Assembly: GCF_001579845.1 (NCBI RefSeq)
Contig: NZ_CP007440.1
Coordinates: forward strand, 2,546,001-2,610,000
DNA length: 64,000 nt
DNA from: Rhodoplanes sp. Z2-YC6860
GTDB lineage: Bacteria; Pseudomonadota; Alphaproteobacteria; Rhizobiales; Xanthobacteraceae
Direction of reading: 5' to 3'
How positions within the stretch are numbered: position 1 is the first letter of the stretch; each line of letters begins with the position of its first letter. Of this stretch, positions 43,872 through 51,808 are shown one piece after another. Made by a program: the position numbers and the translations under genes. Under the pieces are notes generated by a model that saw nothing but the letters and a program-made list of their open reading frames with translations, searched no databases and was not told the origin of the DNA.

Positions 43872-44295
43872 AGCCGTGGCGATCCTGCGAACGCTCGCCG
43901 GCGCTCACCGGGTGCGCGATATAGGAGCAGCCGCCGGCTGCGGCGCGGAAGGGCGTCCATTGCGTGATCGTCCAGGCTTTGATCCCTTCGAGCAGTTCGC
44001 CGGAAATCACACATTTGTTGCCGTATGGCATCACCACCATGAGATTGTAGCAGCCGGGTTCGATGTCCTTGATCGTGAACGTCTTCGACGTCCAGATCGG
44101 CGTCCAGGCGATCTGATTGTTGCCCCAGTTCTTGGCCCAGCACGGCGACATATAGAACTGGTCGATCGTCACGCCGGACTTGTTCACCAGAACGAACTGG
44201 GCGCTGCTGGCAGCCCTCAATGGCGCGCTATCGGCGGATGTCAGCGGCAGGGCCGCGAGCAGCGCTGCAAGCACCAGGGAACAGAACCGTACCAT
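43846..44295 (-). CDS. Small secreted protein of unknown function
   Basis: This 149-residue protein has a clear signal peptide (MVRFCSLVLAALLAALPLTSADSAPL). The body has FVLVNKSGVTIDQFYMSPCWAKNWGNNQ, and four to five cysteines (SPCW, GCYN, KCVI, GGCSY) that could form disulfides. Proteins with a similar N-x-SG, I, Y-x-SP, WG pattern are frequent in Bradyrhizobium-type genomes without known roles. The C-terminus overlaps the converging gene by 26 bases. It is bounded upstream by a MITE-like repeat. Confidence 0.7.
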   Translation of the reverse strand: MVRFCSLVLAALLAALPLTSADSAPLRAASSAQFVLVNKSGVTIDQFYMSPCWAKNWGNNQIAWTPIWTSKTFTIKDIEPGCYNLMVVMPYGNKCVISGELLEGIKAWTITQWTPFRAAAGGCSYIAHPVSAGERSQDRHGFIPMPALR

Positions 44296-44367
44296 CGATC
44301 ACTCTCGAACTTGCCGCGCTCGAAAGATCGGATTGTACGGCCAACCAGATGACGGATATGTGACGGC

Positions 44368-44495
44368 TAGGGTCTGCTTCAACTTCGTTGAATTAGACCC
44401 GTCGCTCCTTACTCTGGTTAGGCATGATCTTTTCCGAAAACCGCTTCACACCCCGGATCAAGTCCGGGGCAGGCCTTTTCGGGATCATGCCTTAG
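44368..44495. repeat. MITE-like CTAG-bounded repeat, copy F (left of the enamidase gene)
   Basis: The element runs from TAGGGTCTG to CATGCCTTAG. It shares at least three blocks, in inverted order, with the copy at 45691-45794: the palindrome GGGTCTG.TTCAAC-TTC-GTTGAA..AGACCC, then GTCGCTCCT.ACTC..GTT, then TTTCCGAAAACC.CTTCACA and TTTTCGGGATCATGCC. This copy has an extra CCCCGGATCAAGTCCGGGG hairpin. Its right end supplies the stop codon of the neighbouring amidohydrolase. Confidence 0.85.
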
Positions 44496-45676
44496 CTGAA
44501 GTCCCGCGTGACTCGCGATGATGTCACGCGCGCCTTGCGCGTCGTGCCCGGCGTGTTGCGGCTTCTGCCGACGAAGCGCGGCACGCCCGCGGTCATCACG
44601 GCGCCGACCGCGGCGATGTCGCCGTGCTTGATGGCGGCAAGCGCCGTGGATTGCGTGCCGCCGTCGGGCGCATCAAGCAGCACGATATCGGCGGCCTTGC
44701 CGGGTGTGAGGAAGCCCGAGTCGAGGCCGTAGACCTTCGCGTTGCTGCCCGAGGCCGCGCAGATGAAGCGCTCCGGCGCCATGTCGGTGAGGCTCGAACA
44801 GTGCGCGATGGTGTAGAGCATGCCGAGCGGCATGATGCCGCTGCCGGTCGGAGTGTCGGTCGCGATGATGAAGCGGTCGAAGGCGTTGTGACGCTCGGCA
44901 AGTCGCGCGCACAGGAGCGTGGTGCGGAGATTTCCCGCGGTGCAGACTTGAAGCGCGATCTGCGATTCGAGAATGACGCGCTCGAAGTCCGCATCGGGCA
45001 TCGCGGTCGGGCCGCCATTGATGTGAAACGACACATGCGGGTGCATCTTCAGGAGATGATCGCCCGTGATGGCCCCGGAGCCCGGAATGGAGGAGCCGCC
45101 GGTGTGGCAGGTGGTGAGGAGGCCTGCGGCCTTGGCGTCGGCGACCAGCGGCACGTAGTCATAGGCAGTCTTCACCGCGCCGAAGCCCGCCTTGGCGAGC
45201 GTGACGCCCTTGCGCTTCAACTCGTCGAAATCCGCGCGCGTCAACCCTGGCTCGAGGATCACCGAGCCTGCGACGACGCGCATGCCACCCGGCCGGTAGC
45301 TTGCAAAACAGCGCTGAGCCGCGAGCGCCAAGGCCTTGACGCCCTCCGGATCGCTCGGCCGCCCCGGGACATGCACCTCGGAGGCCGAGATGCATGTGGT
45401 GGTGCCGCCGTGCACGTAGCTCTCCAGATAGCCCACGGTGTTCTGCCGCGGCGTGAAGTCGCCGAACGTGATGTGGACGTGGGAGTCGATCAGGCCGGGG
45501 ATCGCCGTCATGCCGCCGGCGTCGATCACGACGTCGGCGGCCTCGACCGCCTGCGTCGAGGCGGTGCCGACCGAGACGATGCGGTCGCCGTCGGTAAGGA
45601 TGGTGTCGCCCGTGGCGAGTGGATTTTTCCAATCGCCGGAAACGATCTGACCCAGGTTGACGATCGCGGTCTTCAT
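44492..45676 (-). CDS. Amidohydrolase-family protein, enamidase-like
   Basis: This 394-residue metal-dependent hydrolase has IPGLIDSHVHITFGD (HxH metal ligands), GAVKTAYDYVP (the position of the bridging Lys), CHTGGSSIPG, and the enamidase-type IATDTPTGSGIMPLGMLY motif with the metal Asp. Enamidase of nicotinate fermentation opens 6-oxo-tetrahydronicotinate, so a cyclic amide or enamide is the likely substrate. The ring-hydroxylase-like genes nearby fit that. The last residues (TTRKARVTSSRVTRDFS) and the TAA lie at and inside the edge of a repeat, so the C-terminus may have been altered by insertion. Confidence 0.85.
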   Translation of the reverse strand: MKTAIVNLGQIVSGDWKNPLATGDTILTDGDRIVSVGTASTQAVEAADVVIDAGGMTAIPGLIDSHVHITFGDFTPRQNTVGYLESYVHGGTTTCISASEVHVPGRPSDPEGVKALALAAQRCFASYRPGGMRVVAGSVILEPGLTRADFDELKRKGVTLAKAGFGAVKTAYDYVPLVADAKAAGLLTTCHTGGSSIPGSGAITGDHLLKMHPHVSFHINGGPTAMPDADFERVILESQIALQVCTAGNLRTTLLCARLAERHNAFDRFIIATDTPTGSGIMPLGMLYTIAHCSSLTDMAPERFICAASGSNAKVYGLDSGFLTPGKAADIVLLDAPDGGTQSTALAAIKHGDIAAVGAVMTAGVPRFVGRSRNTPGTTRKARVTSSRVTRDFS

Positions 45677-45690
45677 GGTTGAACGGCCTT

Positions 45691-45794
45691 CTAGGGCATG
45701 ATCCCGAAAAGTGTGAAGGGTTTTCGGACAAGATTATGCCCAACAAGAGTGAGGAGCGACGGGTCTGATTCAACGAAGTTGAATCAGACCCTAG
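45691..45794. repeat. MITE-like CTAG-bounded repeat, copy G (right of the enamidase gene)
   Basis: This 104-base element starts and ends with CTAG. It contains a perfect palindrome of two 14-base arms (GGGTCTGATTCAAC at 45761-45774 and its complement at 45778-45791) around GAA. Its terminal sequences GGCATGATC and (reverse) GGTCTGATT are imperfect inverted repeats. It is inverted relative to the copy at 44368-44495. Its right end contains the stop codon of the HpaB-family gene. Confidence 0.85.
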
Positions 45795-47257
45795 TGAGCG
45801 GGCAATTGGTATCCTGCCATCATGTCGTCGACGAGCTTGGTCGCACCGGTCCAGTCGAAGGTGCGGAAGCTATGCCCGCAGGTGACGAAGCGCGCACCCG
45901 CATAGAACATCTCATATTGCGTATGGCGCGAGCCGAACTCGGAGCCGATCGCGTCCCAGGCGAGCTTGAGGAACTTGACCTTGTTCTCCGGCGTCATCTT
46001 CGCCGACTGCTGCGTCAGCTCGATGATCTTGCGCAGCGCCGGATCGGCGAAATCGAGCACCGATGACGGCAGCATGATCAGCGCTCCACCGGAGAGCTCT
46101 CGCAGCATATTGACGACGCGCGGATAAAGCTCCTGGGTCAGGACCTGCGCCGAATACATGAAGTGCCGGTTCGGCACCCAGTACTCGCCGCGCATGTTTC
46201 CCTCGATTTCCATTCCGGCCATCATGGACTGGACCATGCTGACGTGGGCGGCGAGGTAGCCGAGCTGCTCACGCACGGGAGGCATGGCGTTGGTGCCGAT
46301 CGCTTCGGTGAGCTTGTAGCCCATCCCGATCAGGAACTTGATCTTCACCGAAAGGCGGATCTGCGCCTGGTAGTTCTGATAGGCATGGCCCGGCGTGTCG
46401 TGGAACTGGGCGCGGCACGTGTCCGTGTCCTTGTAAACGAAGACGCGCTCCCAGGGCACTTTCACATCGTCGAAATACATCAGCGCGTCGTTCTCGTCGA
46501 AGCGCGCCGAGATCGGGTTGTCGAACATCGAGACCGCGGACGCCTCATAGGATTTCCGCGAGAGCACGCGCAGCCCCTTGGTGTTCATCGGCAGCGCGCA
46601 CGAGAAGGCGAGGCGCTCCTCGCCGGGCCGGAGCGGCTGGAGATTTGCGACGAACACCTCGTTGGCCATGATCGAGCTGGTGCCGAGCATCTTGGCGCCG
46701 CGGATGGTGATGCCGGACGAGTCTTCGTCAACGATGGCGGCCACGAGGTCGGGCGCCTGATCGCCCCAGTCCTTGCCGCGCTCGGCTTGCGGATTGATGA
46801 TCACATAAGTGAGGAAGTAGTCGTTGCGGCTCGCTTCTTCGAAATAGTCGGCCAGCGCCTTGGCGCGCTCCTCGCCGTTTGCCTGTTTCTTGAAGACCTC
46901 GATGCCCATCCGCTGGCCGACCAGCGCAGAGGCGAGGTGGTCGGGCGAGCGGCCCATGAAGCCGGCAGACAGTTCGGCCCAGGCCTGCATCGCCTTCCGG
47001 CGCTGCACCATTTCGGCATGGCTCTTCGGCATCTGCCAGGCACGATTGACGCGTCGATTGGCGCCATCCGGCTTGAAGGTCATCAATTCGATGTTTTCAG
47101 GCTTTGCCTGGAAATCGTAGAGCGCGGCCGCCGAGCGCACCGAGTTCTTGAACGCCGGATGCTCGGTGACGTCCGGCACCACCTTGCCGTCGATGTAGAC
47201 GGTGCGGCCGTCCTTCAGCGATTTGATATGTTCTGCGCCGGTCTTGCACACCGTCAT
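45791..47257 (-). CDS. 4-hydroxyphenylacetate 3-hydroxylase family flavin monooxygenase (HpaB-like)
   Basis: This 488-residue protein has the HpaB fold: an N-terminal DGRTVYIDGKVVPDVTEHPAF, a central ITIRGAKMLGTSSIMANEVFV, VPWERVFVYKD, and a C-terminal helical domain with FDWTGATKLVDDMMAGYQLPAH. It lacks the Cys-x3-Cys and His-x-Cys ligands of the 4-hydroxybutyryl-CoA dehydratase branch. It therefore should be an FADH2-dependent monooxygenase that needs a separate flavin reductase, which is not in the window. It follows the AA_synth-family gene by 36 bases and probably shares its promoter. The stop codon lies in the edge of a repeat. Confidence 0.9.
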   Translation of the reverse strand: MTVCKTGAEHIKSLKDGRTVYIDGKVVPDVTEHPAFKNSVRSAAALYDFQAKPENIELMTFKPDGANRRVNRAWQMPKSHAEMVQRRKAMQAWAELSAGFMGRSPDHLASALVGQRMGIEVFKKQANGEERAKALADYFEEASRNDYFLTYVIINPQAERGKDWGDQAPDLVAAIVDEDSSGITIRGAKMLGTSSIMANEVFVANLQPLRPGEERLAFSCALPMNTKGLRVLSRKSYEASAVSMFDNPISARFDENDALMYFDDVKVPWERVFVYKDTDTCRAQFHDTPGHAYQNYQAQIRLSVKIKFLIGMGYKLTEAIGTNAMPPVREQLGYLAAHVSMVQSMMAGMEIEGNMRGEYWVPNRHFMYSAQVLTQELYPRVVNMLRELSGGALIMLPSSVLDFADPALRKIIELTQQSAKMTPENKVKFLKLAWDAIGSEFGSRHTQYEMFYAGARFVTCGHSFRTFDWTGATKLVDDMMAGYQLPAH

Positions 47258-47293
47258 GGTCGGCTCCGTCTTTCTGCAAATCTTTTGTCGCGG

Positions 47294-47866
47294 TCAAACC
47301 AGACCGTCGACGCCTTTGATGTCCGCAACGGCAAGCCCGCCGACGCGATGATTCGGCCGTCCGCGGTTGGCATAGGCCACGATGATCGCAAGCTCGTTGG
47401 GTAGAGGCGCGTCGGGCAGCGTGATGGTGATGCCGTCGTAATTCGAGCGCACGTAGAGCGCGTCCTTGTGAGCGAGCGGAATATCGATGGTGGCGCCGGG
47501 TGCGACGCGCTTGGTGAGGGAGGAGATCCACGCCTTGCCGCCGCCGGCGGCCTCACGCATCACGTTGCCGAACACCGTGGTCAGCATGGCCACGACGTGC
47601 TCCTGCTCGCCGTTCATGCCGACCAGCCCGGCCTTGCCGTAACTCTCCGGCTTGTGCGGTCGGAGCAGCGTCATCGCCAGGCTGCTGATGTGTTTGCCGA
47701 CCGCGGCGCTGGCTGCCGTCAGGGAGCTCAGGTCGCGCTCGTAACGGCCGGCGAATGGATTGTCGAGCACGGCCACCACCGCGACCTTGCGCAGCACCGG
47801 CTCGACGCGCTGGCCGGCCTCCTGCGCGACTTCGTCTACGAAAGCCAGCGTGCGCTTGATCTGCAT
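47294..47866 (-). CDS. AA_synth (DUF1185) family protein
   Basis: This 190-residue protein has the family pattern: VVAVLDNPFAGRYERDLSSL, SYGKAGLVGMNGEQEHVVAMLTTVFG, and APGATIDIPLAHKDALYVRSNYDG. The family is called amino acid synthesis by homology only; no reaction is established. The ATG at 47866 has a GAGG site 8 bases upstream, while the longer frame starts in the divergent region. It is the first gene of a leftward pair with the HpaB-like gene and faces the MarR gene. The repeated genomic pairing of such proteins with HpaB-type oxygenases suggests an accessory role. Confidence 0.85.
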   Translation of the reverse strand: MQIKRTLAFVDEVAQEAGQRVEPVLRKVAVVAVLDNPFAGRYERDLSSLTAASAAVGKHISSLAMTLLRPHKPESYGKAGLVGMNGEQEHVVAMLTTVFGNVMREAAGGGKAWISSLTKRVAPGATIDIPLAHKDALYVRSNYDGITITLPDAPLPNELAIIVAYANRGRPNHRVGGLAVADIKGVDGLV

Positions 47867-47977
47867 GCCATGTTCCTCGAATGCCCACCGATGGCCCGGC
47901 GCCATCTCTCCATGGCTTTGCAGATTACCTAACTAACAAAGCTTTTCAAGAAGGCTATTGCGTGTTACACTGAATGC
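47867..47977. promoter_or_regulatory. Divergent control region between the AA_synth-HpaB pair and marR
   Basis: These 111 bases separate two divergent genes. The least GC-rich part (about 47922-47970) holds TTACCTAACTAAC, which reads GTTAGTTAGGTAA on the other strand and contains a repeated GTTAG. MarR-family proteins often bind AT-rich dyads of this kind. No perfect palindrome was found, so the operator is only suggested. Confidence 0.4.
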
Positions 47978-48592
47978 ATGAGCCGGGCTGCCAAAAAGCG
48001 TTCGACCGTGCCCCCCGGACCGGTGCGCGTCGCGCCGGGCAGCAAGCCCGCGCGGGCCCCGCAGCCCAACATACCGCTTACCACCTCGCGGCCGGAGCTG
48101 CTGGAACAGGGCCGGGACCGGCAATTCCGCCATCTGGTCCATGCGCTGTTCGGCTTTGCGGCCCATCATGAGCGCATCCGCTCGGGACACGGCAAGGCGA
48201 TCGGGCTCGCCGGCATCGAGTATACGGTGCTGATCTCGATCGCCCATCTTGCCGTCGACGGTGACGTCAACGTCAAGACCGTGGCTGATCACCTTTATCT
48301 GTCGGGCGCCTTCATCACCGCGGTGACACAACGGCTGCTCAAGCTCGGCATGATCCACAAGAAGACCGACGCCGCCGACCGGCGACGTGTGACGCTTACC
48401 ATCTCCAACAAGGGCCGGTCTGCTCTCGAGCGGCTCGCGCCGATCCAACGCCAGGTCAACGACCTCGAATTCGGCTGCCTCAGCCACGACGAGTTCGCGC
48501 TGCTGACCGGCATCGTCGACCGTCTGATCGACAGCGGCGCCAAGGCGGTGGCCTTGCAGACCTATCTGCTGGCCGAGTTGGGCGAAGGCTGA
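47978..48592 (+). CDS. MarR-family transcriptional regulator
   Basis: This 204-residue regulator has a 35-residue basic Pro/Ala-rich N-terminal extension, then the MarR winged helix: VKTVADHLYLSGAFITAVTQRLLKLGMIHKKTDAADRRRVTLTISNKG (recognition helix and wing). The Asp-Arg-Arg wing is typical. It is divergent from the AA_synth and HpaB-like genes and is followed eight bases later by the stop of the converging dehydratase-like gene. It most likely represses one or both oxygenase operons in response to an aromatic ligand. Confidence 0.92.
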   Translation: MSRAAKKRSTVPPGPVRVAPGSKPARAPQPNIPLTTSRPELLEQGRDRQFRHLVHALFGFAAHHERIRSGHGKAIGLAGIEYTVLISIAHLAVDGDVNVKTVADHLYLSGAFITAVTQRLLKLGMIHKKTDAADRRRVTLTISNKGRSALERLAPIQRQVNDLEFGCLSHDEFALLTGIVDRLIDSGAKAVALQTYLLAELGEG

Positions 48593-48599
48593 GAGGTCG

Positions 48600-50090
48600 C
48601 TAGTTCTTTGGTGCGCTAGAGCCTGCGAGCGCCCGCGCGCGAGCCTTCTTGTCTTCGATCTTCATGCCGCGCGCGATCTGGATGCGCTGCGCTTGCGGCG
48701 AGCCCGCGCCGTGCAGGCTTTCGGTGAGGTAGCCCACTGCATTCCTCCCGATGGTCATGTTCTCGATCAACCGCAGCACGCGCAGCCGGTCGACCGTATC
48801 GACGCCGTCGCGGCCTTGCAGGAACTTGCGCACCAGCGGGCCGACCTCGTTGTTCTGCAAATCCTTCTCGGACGGCATGGTGACGACGAGACCGCCGGCG
48901 ATGTCCTGGGCGAGACGGGAAATCTCGAACGGAAACCGCGTGACGTTGTGCTTGGCGACATTCGACAGCATTTCGTCGTTGAGGTAGGCGCCGGACGCCA
49001 TCGGCTTCGAGCGATAAGCCGCCGCCATGCAGCTCGAATAGATGGTCTCGTTGAGATGCGTCATCTCAACGAGCTTGTCCTTGATGTGGGAGACGCTTTC
49101 GACGCCGTTGTGCGAGGCGGCCTCGGCCGCGGCGCCGATCAGCACGTCGCCGAGACCGGTTTTGCACACGTAAGAGGAGCGATGATAGGTGGTGAAGCGC
49201 TCGACCAGCGTGGCCGCGTATTGCCATTCGCCGTCCATGAACACGTGCTCGTGCGGCACGAACACGTTGTCGAACACGATCAGCGCCTCCTGTCCGGCGA
49301 ACCGCGCATTGCCGGCGTCAAGCTCGCCGCCGTCGACCACGCGGGTGTCGTTGGTCTGGCGCCCGACGACGTAGGTGAGCCCCGGCGCATCGACCCGCAC
49401 CGCGCCGACCACGGACCAGTCGCGGTCGGCCTCGGTCATGCGCATGGTCGGCATGAAGATCAGCCAGTGCGAATTGACCGCGCCGGTCTGATGCAGCTTT
49501 GCGCCTGAGACATAGATGCCCTTGTCGTCGCGGCGCACCACGCGGAGAAACAGGTCCAGGTCCGACTGCTGATGTGGCGCCTTCGAGCGGTCGCCTTTGG
49601 GGTCCGTCATTGCGCCGCCGATCACGATATTGGCGTTCTGGGCGCGCTTGAGGAAAGCGAGGAAACGCTGGTGATAATCGGTGCCGCGCTCGGCATCGAT
49701 GTCGAACGTCACCGAATGGCACGCGCCGATGGCATCGAGGCCGACGCAGCGCTGGAAGCAGGTGCCGGTGCGGCGGCCGAGCTCGCGCTGCATTTCGTGC
49801 TTGGCGACCAGCTCGTCGGCGCGTGTTGGCACATGCAGGAAGCGGTTGGTCTGACAGCCGCCGATTTCGGTGCGGACGCTGCCGAGCTCGGGCCGCTCCG
49901 AAGCGAGCCGGTAGGTCTCGGCCATGGCATTGATCGAGGGCCGGATCACCGGATGGTCGGCGGGCTCAGGCACCCGCTCTCCCATGAAATAGACGTTCAT
50001 CCGCCGACCGCGCAGCGACGCGATGTAGTCGTCTGCGTTGATGATCGGGCGAGAGAAATCGGTCCAGAGCGCTTCGACGTTTTGCATCAC
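48600..50090 (-). CDS. HpaB-fold protein of the 4-hydroxybutyryl-CoA dehydratase (AbfD) branch
   Basis: This 496-residue protein has the HpaB fold but with cluster-ligand-like residues: Cys111 and Cys115 (GTCFQRCVG), His303 with Tyr307, and Cys309 (YHRSSYVCKTGLGDVLIGAA). In 4-hydroxybutyryl-CoA dehydratase the [4Fe-4S] ligands are two cysteines four apart, a His and a third Cys, with an active-site Tyr four residues after the His. The His-Cys distance here is six rather than the seven I recall for that enzyme. Family members dehydrate or isomerise CoA esters by a radical flavin mechanism. It converges on the MarR gene. A plain monooxygenase would not be expected to keep these residues. Confidence 0.82.
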   Translation of the reverse strand: MMQNVEALWTDFSRPIINADDYIASLRGRRMNVYFMGERVPEPADHPVIRPSINAMAETYRLASERPELGSVRTEIGGCQTNRFLHVPTRADELVAKHEMQRELGRRTGTCFQRCVGLDAIGACHSVTFDIDAERGTDYHQRFLAFLKRAQNANIVIGGAMTDPKGDRSKAPHQQSDLDLFLRVVRRDDKGIYVSGAKLHQTGAVNSHWLIFMPTMRMTEADRDWSVVGAVRVDAPGLTYVVGRQTNDTRVVDGGELDAGNARFAGQEALIVFDNVFVPHEHVFMDGEWQYAATLVERFTTYHRSSYVCKTGLGDVLIGAAAEAASHNGVESVSHIKDKLVEMTHLNETIYSSCMAAAYRSKPMASGAYLNDEMLSNVAKHNVTRFPFEISRLAQDIAGGLVVTMPSEKDLQNNEVGPLVRKFLQGRDGVDTVDRLRVLRLIENMTIGRNAVGYLTESLHGAGSPQAQRIQIARGMKIEDKKARARALAGSSAPKN

Positions 50091-50134
50091 GCTCTCCTAG
50101 CGATCTTCACTGTTGTTGCAACGTCGGCGGTGCC

Positions 50135-50269
50135 GACCCTCCCCTGGAGGGGGAGGGTCGACCGCCGAAGCGAAGCGTAGGCGGGCGGGGTGGGGGTGAG
50201 CTTTTTTGCGAAGAGGATCACCCCACCCTGCGAGCTTCGCTCGCGACCCTCCCCCTCCAGGGAGGGTGA
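50135..50269. repeat. Long palindromic intergenic repeat
   Basis: Outer arms near 50136-50160 (ACCCTCCCCTGGAGGGGGAG) and 50244-50267 are complementary apart from one position. Inner arms GGGTGGGGGTGA and TCACCCCACCC flank a centre containing a T6 run. The element fills the gap between the dehydratase-like gene and the cyclase gene. The text belongs to the dispersed CTCCCCCTCC-type repeats of related genomes. Confidence 0.8.
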
Positions 50270-50292
50270 CGGTGCCTATTGCGCTAACAATT

Positions 50293-51390
50293 CTAGCCGC
50301 GCAGCGAGCGGATGTCGAAGGCGGCGATCGGGCGATGGAACCCCTTGAGCTCCAGTTCGCCGATCGCCTCGAACTCGGTCAGCGTCTCGACCGCGGTGTG
50401 CACCTTGCCGTCGACCAGGATCTGGCCGCTCTTCGCCTCGCCACAGAGCCGCGCCGCGAGGTTCACCACGCGGCCGATGGCCGTGTAGTCGAAGCGGCCC
50501 TCCGAGCTGATGCGACCCAGCGTGGCATAGCCGTGTGCAATGCCCATGCCGAAGCCGAGATCGTGCCCGTGCTTGCGCCACTTCGTCGCGAGATCCATCA
50601 CCCGGTTGCGCATCTCGACCGCCATCTTCACGGCGCGCTCGCAAGGATCGGGGCAGGGGATCGGATCGTTGAACAGGATCATGAGGCCGTCCCCGGCAAA
50701 ACGCTCCAGCGTGCCCTCGAAGCTGTTGATGAGACCCGCGAGGCTGCCGTGATACTCGCGCAGCACCGCCATCACCTCTTCGGGCTCGGCGGTTTCGGCG
50801 AAGGCCGTGAAACCGCGCAGGTCGCAGAACACGATGGTGACGTCGCGGCGGTGACTGTCGAGCAGCTTCTCGCCGCCGGAGCTCAAGACCAATTCGGCGA
50901 TCTGCGGGGAGAGGAAACGCTTGAGCCCCGACATGCGTTCGATCTCGCCAAGCTGATCGGCCACGCGTTGCTCGAGGCTTTTGTTGATTTCGGCGATCTG
51001 GTCATGGAGCTGCTTCAGCCGCAGCACCGATTTCACCCGCGCCAGAAGCGCGGTCTGATCAATCGGCTTGGTGAGATATTCGTCGGCGCCGGCTTCGAGC
51101 CCCGCGACCACGTCCTTGCTGTCGGCCTTGGCGGTGCACATGATGATCGGCGTGAAAGGCATGGTGGTGTCGGTCTTCAGCCGCTTGCAGACCTCGATGC
51201 CGTCGATCTTGGGCATCATGATGTCGAGCAGGATCAGGTCTGGCAGATGTTCCTTGGCCGCGGCCAGCGCTTCTTCGCCGTCGGCCGCCTGTTTGAGGTC
51301 GTAGCCATGGGGACCGAGCCGCGCCATCAGGATGTCGCGATTGGTCTCGTTGTCGTCAACAATCAGAATACGTGCCGGGTTATGCATCAC
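50293..51390 (-). CDS. Response regulator with class III adenylate/guanylate cyclase output
   Basis: This 365-residue protein has a receiver domain at about 1-125 with phospho-acceptor Asp56 (LILLDIMMPKIDG) and Lys in YLTKPID. A coiled-coil linker (LKQLHDQIAEINKSLEQRVADQLGEIERM) follows, then a class III nucleotide cyclase domain. The two metal-binding aspartates lie in VTIVFCDLRGFTAF and in the RFAGDGLMILFND segment. Phosphorylation probably controls cyclic nucleotide synthesis. It stands last of four leftward signalling genes with two histidine kinases upstream, so it is likely their output. Confidence 0.93.
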   Translation of the reverse strand: MMHNPARILIVDDNETNRDILMARLGPHGYDLKQAADGEEALAAAKEHLPDLILLDIMMPKIDGIEVCKRLKTDTTMPFTPIIMCTAKADSKDVVAGLEAGADEYLTKPIDQTALLARVKSVLRLKQLHDQIAEINKSLEQRVADQLGEIERMSGLKRFLSPQIAELVLSSGGEKLLDSHRRDVTIVFCDLRGFTAFAETAEPEEVMAVLREYHGSLAGLINSFEGTLERFAGDGLMILFNDPIPCPDPCERAVKMAVEMRNRVMDLATKWRKHGHDLGFGMGIAHGYATLGRISSEGRFDYTAIGRVVNLAARLCGEAKSGQILVDGKVHTAVETLTEFEAIGELELKGFHRPIAAFDIRSLRG

Positions 51391-51442
51391 TCAGAGCCCA
51401 TCAAGAAATGTCGGATTGCAAATGTCTTGTCGTTGAACGTGT

Positions 51443-51808
51443 TCACTTCGGCAGATACTCGCGGATCTTTGCCAGCAGTTGGCGCGGACTGTAGGGCTTC
51501 GTGACATAGGCGTCGCAGCCGGCCTCGCGCGCCTTGCCTTCGTCGCCCGACAGCGCGTAGGACGTCACCACGATGATCGGGATGCTTTTCGTCGCAGGAT
51601 CGGCCTTGATCCGCCGCGTCGCTTCGTAGCCGTCCATGATCGGAAGCTGGATGTCCATCAGGATCAGATCCGGCTTGTGCTCCACCACGGCGGTCAATGC
51701 TTCCTGGCCGTTTTCCGCCTCGACCATTTCGAGATCGACGCTGGCCAGCAGATCGCGCAGGATCTGCCGGTTATCCTCCTGGTCTTCGACCACAAGTATC
51801 TTGGTCAT
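51443..51808 (-). CDS. Single-domain response regulator (CheY/DivK-like)
   Basis: This 121-residue receiver has no output domain: Glu8/Asp9 acidic pair, phospho-acceptor Asp52 ([13 protein letters not shown]), the Ser/Thr in [11 protein letters not shown] and Lys in [12 protein letters not shown]. It acts by protein contact, like DivK. The start overlaps the stop of the upstream histidine kinase by four bases (ATGA), so kinase and receiver are made together. Confidence 0.94.
   Translation of the reverse strand: MTKILVVEDQEDNRQILRDLLASVDLEMVEAENGQEALTAVVEHKPDLILMDIQLPIMDGYEATRRIKADPATKSIPIIVVTSYALSGDEGKAREAGCDAYVTKPYSPRQLLAKIREYLPK

Noticed and set aside
44492-45676. Calling the locus a nicotinate fermentation cluster on the basis of the enamidase-like gene
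   Set aside because: The other pathway genes, such as 6-hydroxynicotinate reductase and the later glutarate steps, are not present in the window.
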